Below, piece by piece: positions 62,501 to 64,000 of a DNA stretch of 64,000 bases (its first letter is position 1; every line of letters begins with the position of its first letter). The notes beneath the pieces were generated by a model. That model did no database searches. It was not told the DNA's origin and saw only the letters and a list, made by a program, of their open reading frames with translations. Origin of the DNA: Panagrolaimus kolymaensis (taxonomy: Eukaryota > Nematoda > Chromadorea > Rhabditida > Panagrolaimidae); the NCBI GenBank assembly GCA_028622995.1, contig JAJQJQ010000039.1, forward strand, positions 248,001 through 312,000, given 5' to 3'. The position numbers and the translations under genes are program-made.

Positions 62501-64000
62501 AAACAAAATATTCATATGTCCAATTCAAGCCCTAATTCAAAACGAGTTTCATTAATGTTTTGACTCATGGCTTGTTGCTCGATGCAACAGTAAAAATATA
62601 ATTTTAGGTTGAAGGTCATAAATGGTATGCGATTCAAAATCACTTTGGGAATAATTTTGAAATAATTAATAAAAAATATTTAAAACAAAATATTCATATG
62701 TCCAATTCAAGCCCTAATTCAAAACGAGTTTCATTAATGTTTTGACTCATGGCTTGTTGCTTGATGCAACAGTAAAAATATAATTTTAGGTTGAAGGTCA
62801 TAAATGGCATGCGATTCAAAATCACTTTGGGAATAATTTTGATATAATTAATAAAAAATATTTGGCTTAAAATATTCATATGTCCAATTCAAGCCCTAAT
62901 TCAAAACGAGTTTCATTAATGTTTTGACTCATGGCTTGTTGCTTGATTCAACAGTAAAAATATAATTTTAGGTTGAAGGTCATAAATGGTATGCGATTCA
63001 AAATCACTTTGGGAATAATTTTGAAATAATTAATAAAAAATATTTAAAACAAAATATTCATATGTCCAATTCAAGCCCTAATTCAAAACGAGTTTCATTA
63101 ATGTTTTGACTCATGGCTTGTTGCTTGATGCAACAGTAAAAATATAATTTTAGGTTGAAGGTCATAAATGGTATGCGATTCAAAATCCCCTTGGGAATAA
63201 TTTTGATATAATTAATAAAAAATATTTGGCTTAAAATATTCATATGTCCAATTCAAGCCCTAATTCAAAACGAGTTTCATTAATGTTTTGACTCATGGCT
63301 TGTTGCTTGATGCAACAGTAAAAATATAATTTTAGGTTGAAGGTCATAAATGGTATGCGATTCAAAATCACTTTGGGAATAATTTTGAAATAATTAATAA
63401 AAAATATTTAAAACAAAATATTCATATGTCCAATTCAAGCCCTAATTCAAAACGAGTTTCATTAATGTTTTGACTCATGGCTTGTTGCTTGATGCAACAG
63501 TAAAAATATAATTTTAGGTTGAAGGTCATAAATGGTATGCGATTCAAAATCCCCTTGGGAATAATTTTGATATAATTAATAAAAAATATTTGGCTTAAAA
63601 TATTCATATGTCCAATTCAAGCCCTAATTCAAAACGAGTTTCATTAATGTTTTGACTCATGGCTTGTTGCTTGATGCAACAGTAAAAATATAATTTTAGG
63701 TTGAAGGTCATAAATGGTATGCGATTCAAAATCCCTTTGGGAATAATTTTGAAATAATTAATAAAAACTATTTAAAACAAAATATTCATATGTCCAATTC
63801 AAGCCCTAATTCAAAACGAGTTTCATTAATGTTTTGACTCATGGCTTGTTGCTTGATGCAACAGTAAAAATATAATTTTAGGTTGAAGGTCATGAATGGT
63901 ATGCGATTCAAAATCCCCTTGGGAATAATTTTGATATAATTAATAAAAAATATTTGGCTTAAAATATTCATATGTCCAATTCAAGCCCTAATTCAAAACG
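59600..64000 (+). repeat. Satellite block 13: 'tttaaaac' subfamily, second version of block 6
   Basis: About 24 monomers to the window edge, with 'tttaaaac', 'aattttaggttg', 'cactttggg' and 'gctcgatgcaac' as in block 6. Two higher-order patterns are visible: a 910-bp five-monomer repeat (60692-61601 and 61602 onward) and, at the right end, a 364-bp dimer. The rare 'aaaaactatttaaaac' near 63766 is otherwise found only near 28376. The array continues beyond the window. Confidence 0.92.
62876..63971 (+). repeat. 364-bp dimeric higher-order repeat
   Basis: Monomers with 'ccccttgggaataattttgatata' and 'tttggc' alternate with monomers carrying 'cactttggg' or 'ccctttggg' and 'tttaaaac'. Matching monomers start at 63058, 63422 and 63786, each 364 bp apart. 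The same alternation occurs at 59600-60145. Confidence 0.8.

Noticed and set aside
8415..63971. About 150 minus-strand frames of 61 codons, one per monomer, overlapping by ATGA as in translational coupling
   Set aside because: They follow mechanically from a stop-poor stretch in a 182-bp unit: the stop TGA of one overlaps the ATG of the next and the frame shifts each time. Most variants are not silent, many monomers lose the frame, and the product (Ile/Phe-rich) matches nothing I know.
7458..64000. CRISPR array because of regular repeats
   Set aside because: The whole 182-bp unit repeats without unique spacers, and the context is eukaryotic.
364..64000. Telomeric repeats (CCCTAA occurs in each monomer)
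   Set aside because: Only one CCCTAA per monomer, never in tandem, and changed to CCATAA in several variants.
364..64000. CENP-B box
   Set aside because: No match to the TTCG...CGGG pattern in any monomer variant I read.

Overview
The window is almost entirely tandem satellite DNA. The unit is an AT-rich monomer of about 182 bp, repeated roughly 330 times head-to-tail in one orientation. It is interrupted only near the left edge by copies of a short LTR retroelement. I see no convincing protein-coding gene, no rRNA, no complete tRNA gene, no CRISPR array and no bacterial-type operon. The many small minus-strand open frames are a by-product of the monomer sequence. The organism is a eukaryote. 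A nucleosome-length satellite with higher-order repeats and a miniature LTR element fits a (peri)centromeric or heterochromatic block, and the style is most like a flowering plant. Nothing in the sequence fixes the lineage, so both the plant and the centromere readings are inference.

Layout. 1-363: right-hand part of LTR element 0. 364-3821: 19 monomers. 3827-5366: complete element 1 (1,540 bp). 5367-5912: three monomers. 5918-7457: complete element 2, which differs from element 1 at one position that I could find. 7458-64000: uninterrupted satellite, divisible into blocks by diagnostic variants. These blocks are type A only (7458-14096), B-rich (14097-18043), A-rich with the 'aaatatg' variant (18044-27121), the 'tttaaaac' subfamily (27122-30395), a short A block (30396-31163), B-rich (31164-37319), A (37320-39685), mixed with an A-A-B trimer (39686-45447), mixed with a 907-bp pentamer (45448-48517), A-rich (48518-59599) and the 'tttaaaac' subfamily again (59600-64000). 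The order of block types from about 14 to 30 kb is repeated from about 44 to 64 kb, and private variants are shared at an offset of 30,474 bp. This points to a large segmental duplication inside the array.

The retroelement lies on the minus strand. It has 221-bp LTRs (TG...CA, with 6-bp inverted ends TGTTGT/ACAACA), a polypurine tract, a primer-binding site complementary to a Leu-like tRNA 3' end, and 5-bp target duplications (GGGAA). It has no recognisable gag, protease, reverse transcriptase or integrase, so it is a non-autonomous TRIM-like element that would depend on proteins supplied by another element.

The most interesting points are these. The retroelement has become part of a composite 2,091-bp repeat amplified with the satellite. 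All visible insertion edges sit at the same monomer position. Element 0 and elements 1/2 differ in the primer-binding region by a block that coincides with the tRNA T-arm. The satellite carries a two-state cassette (type A versus type B) and several nested higher-order repeats.
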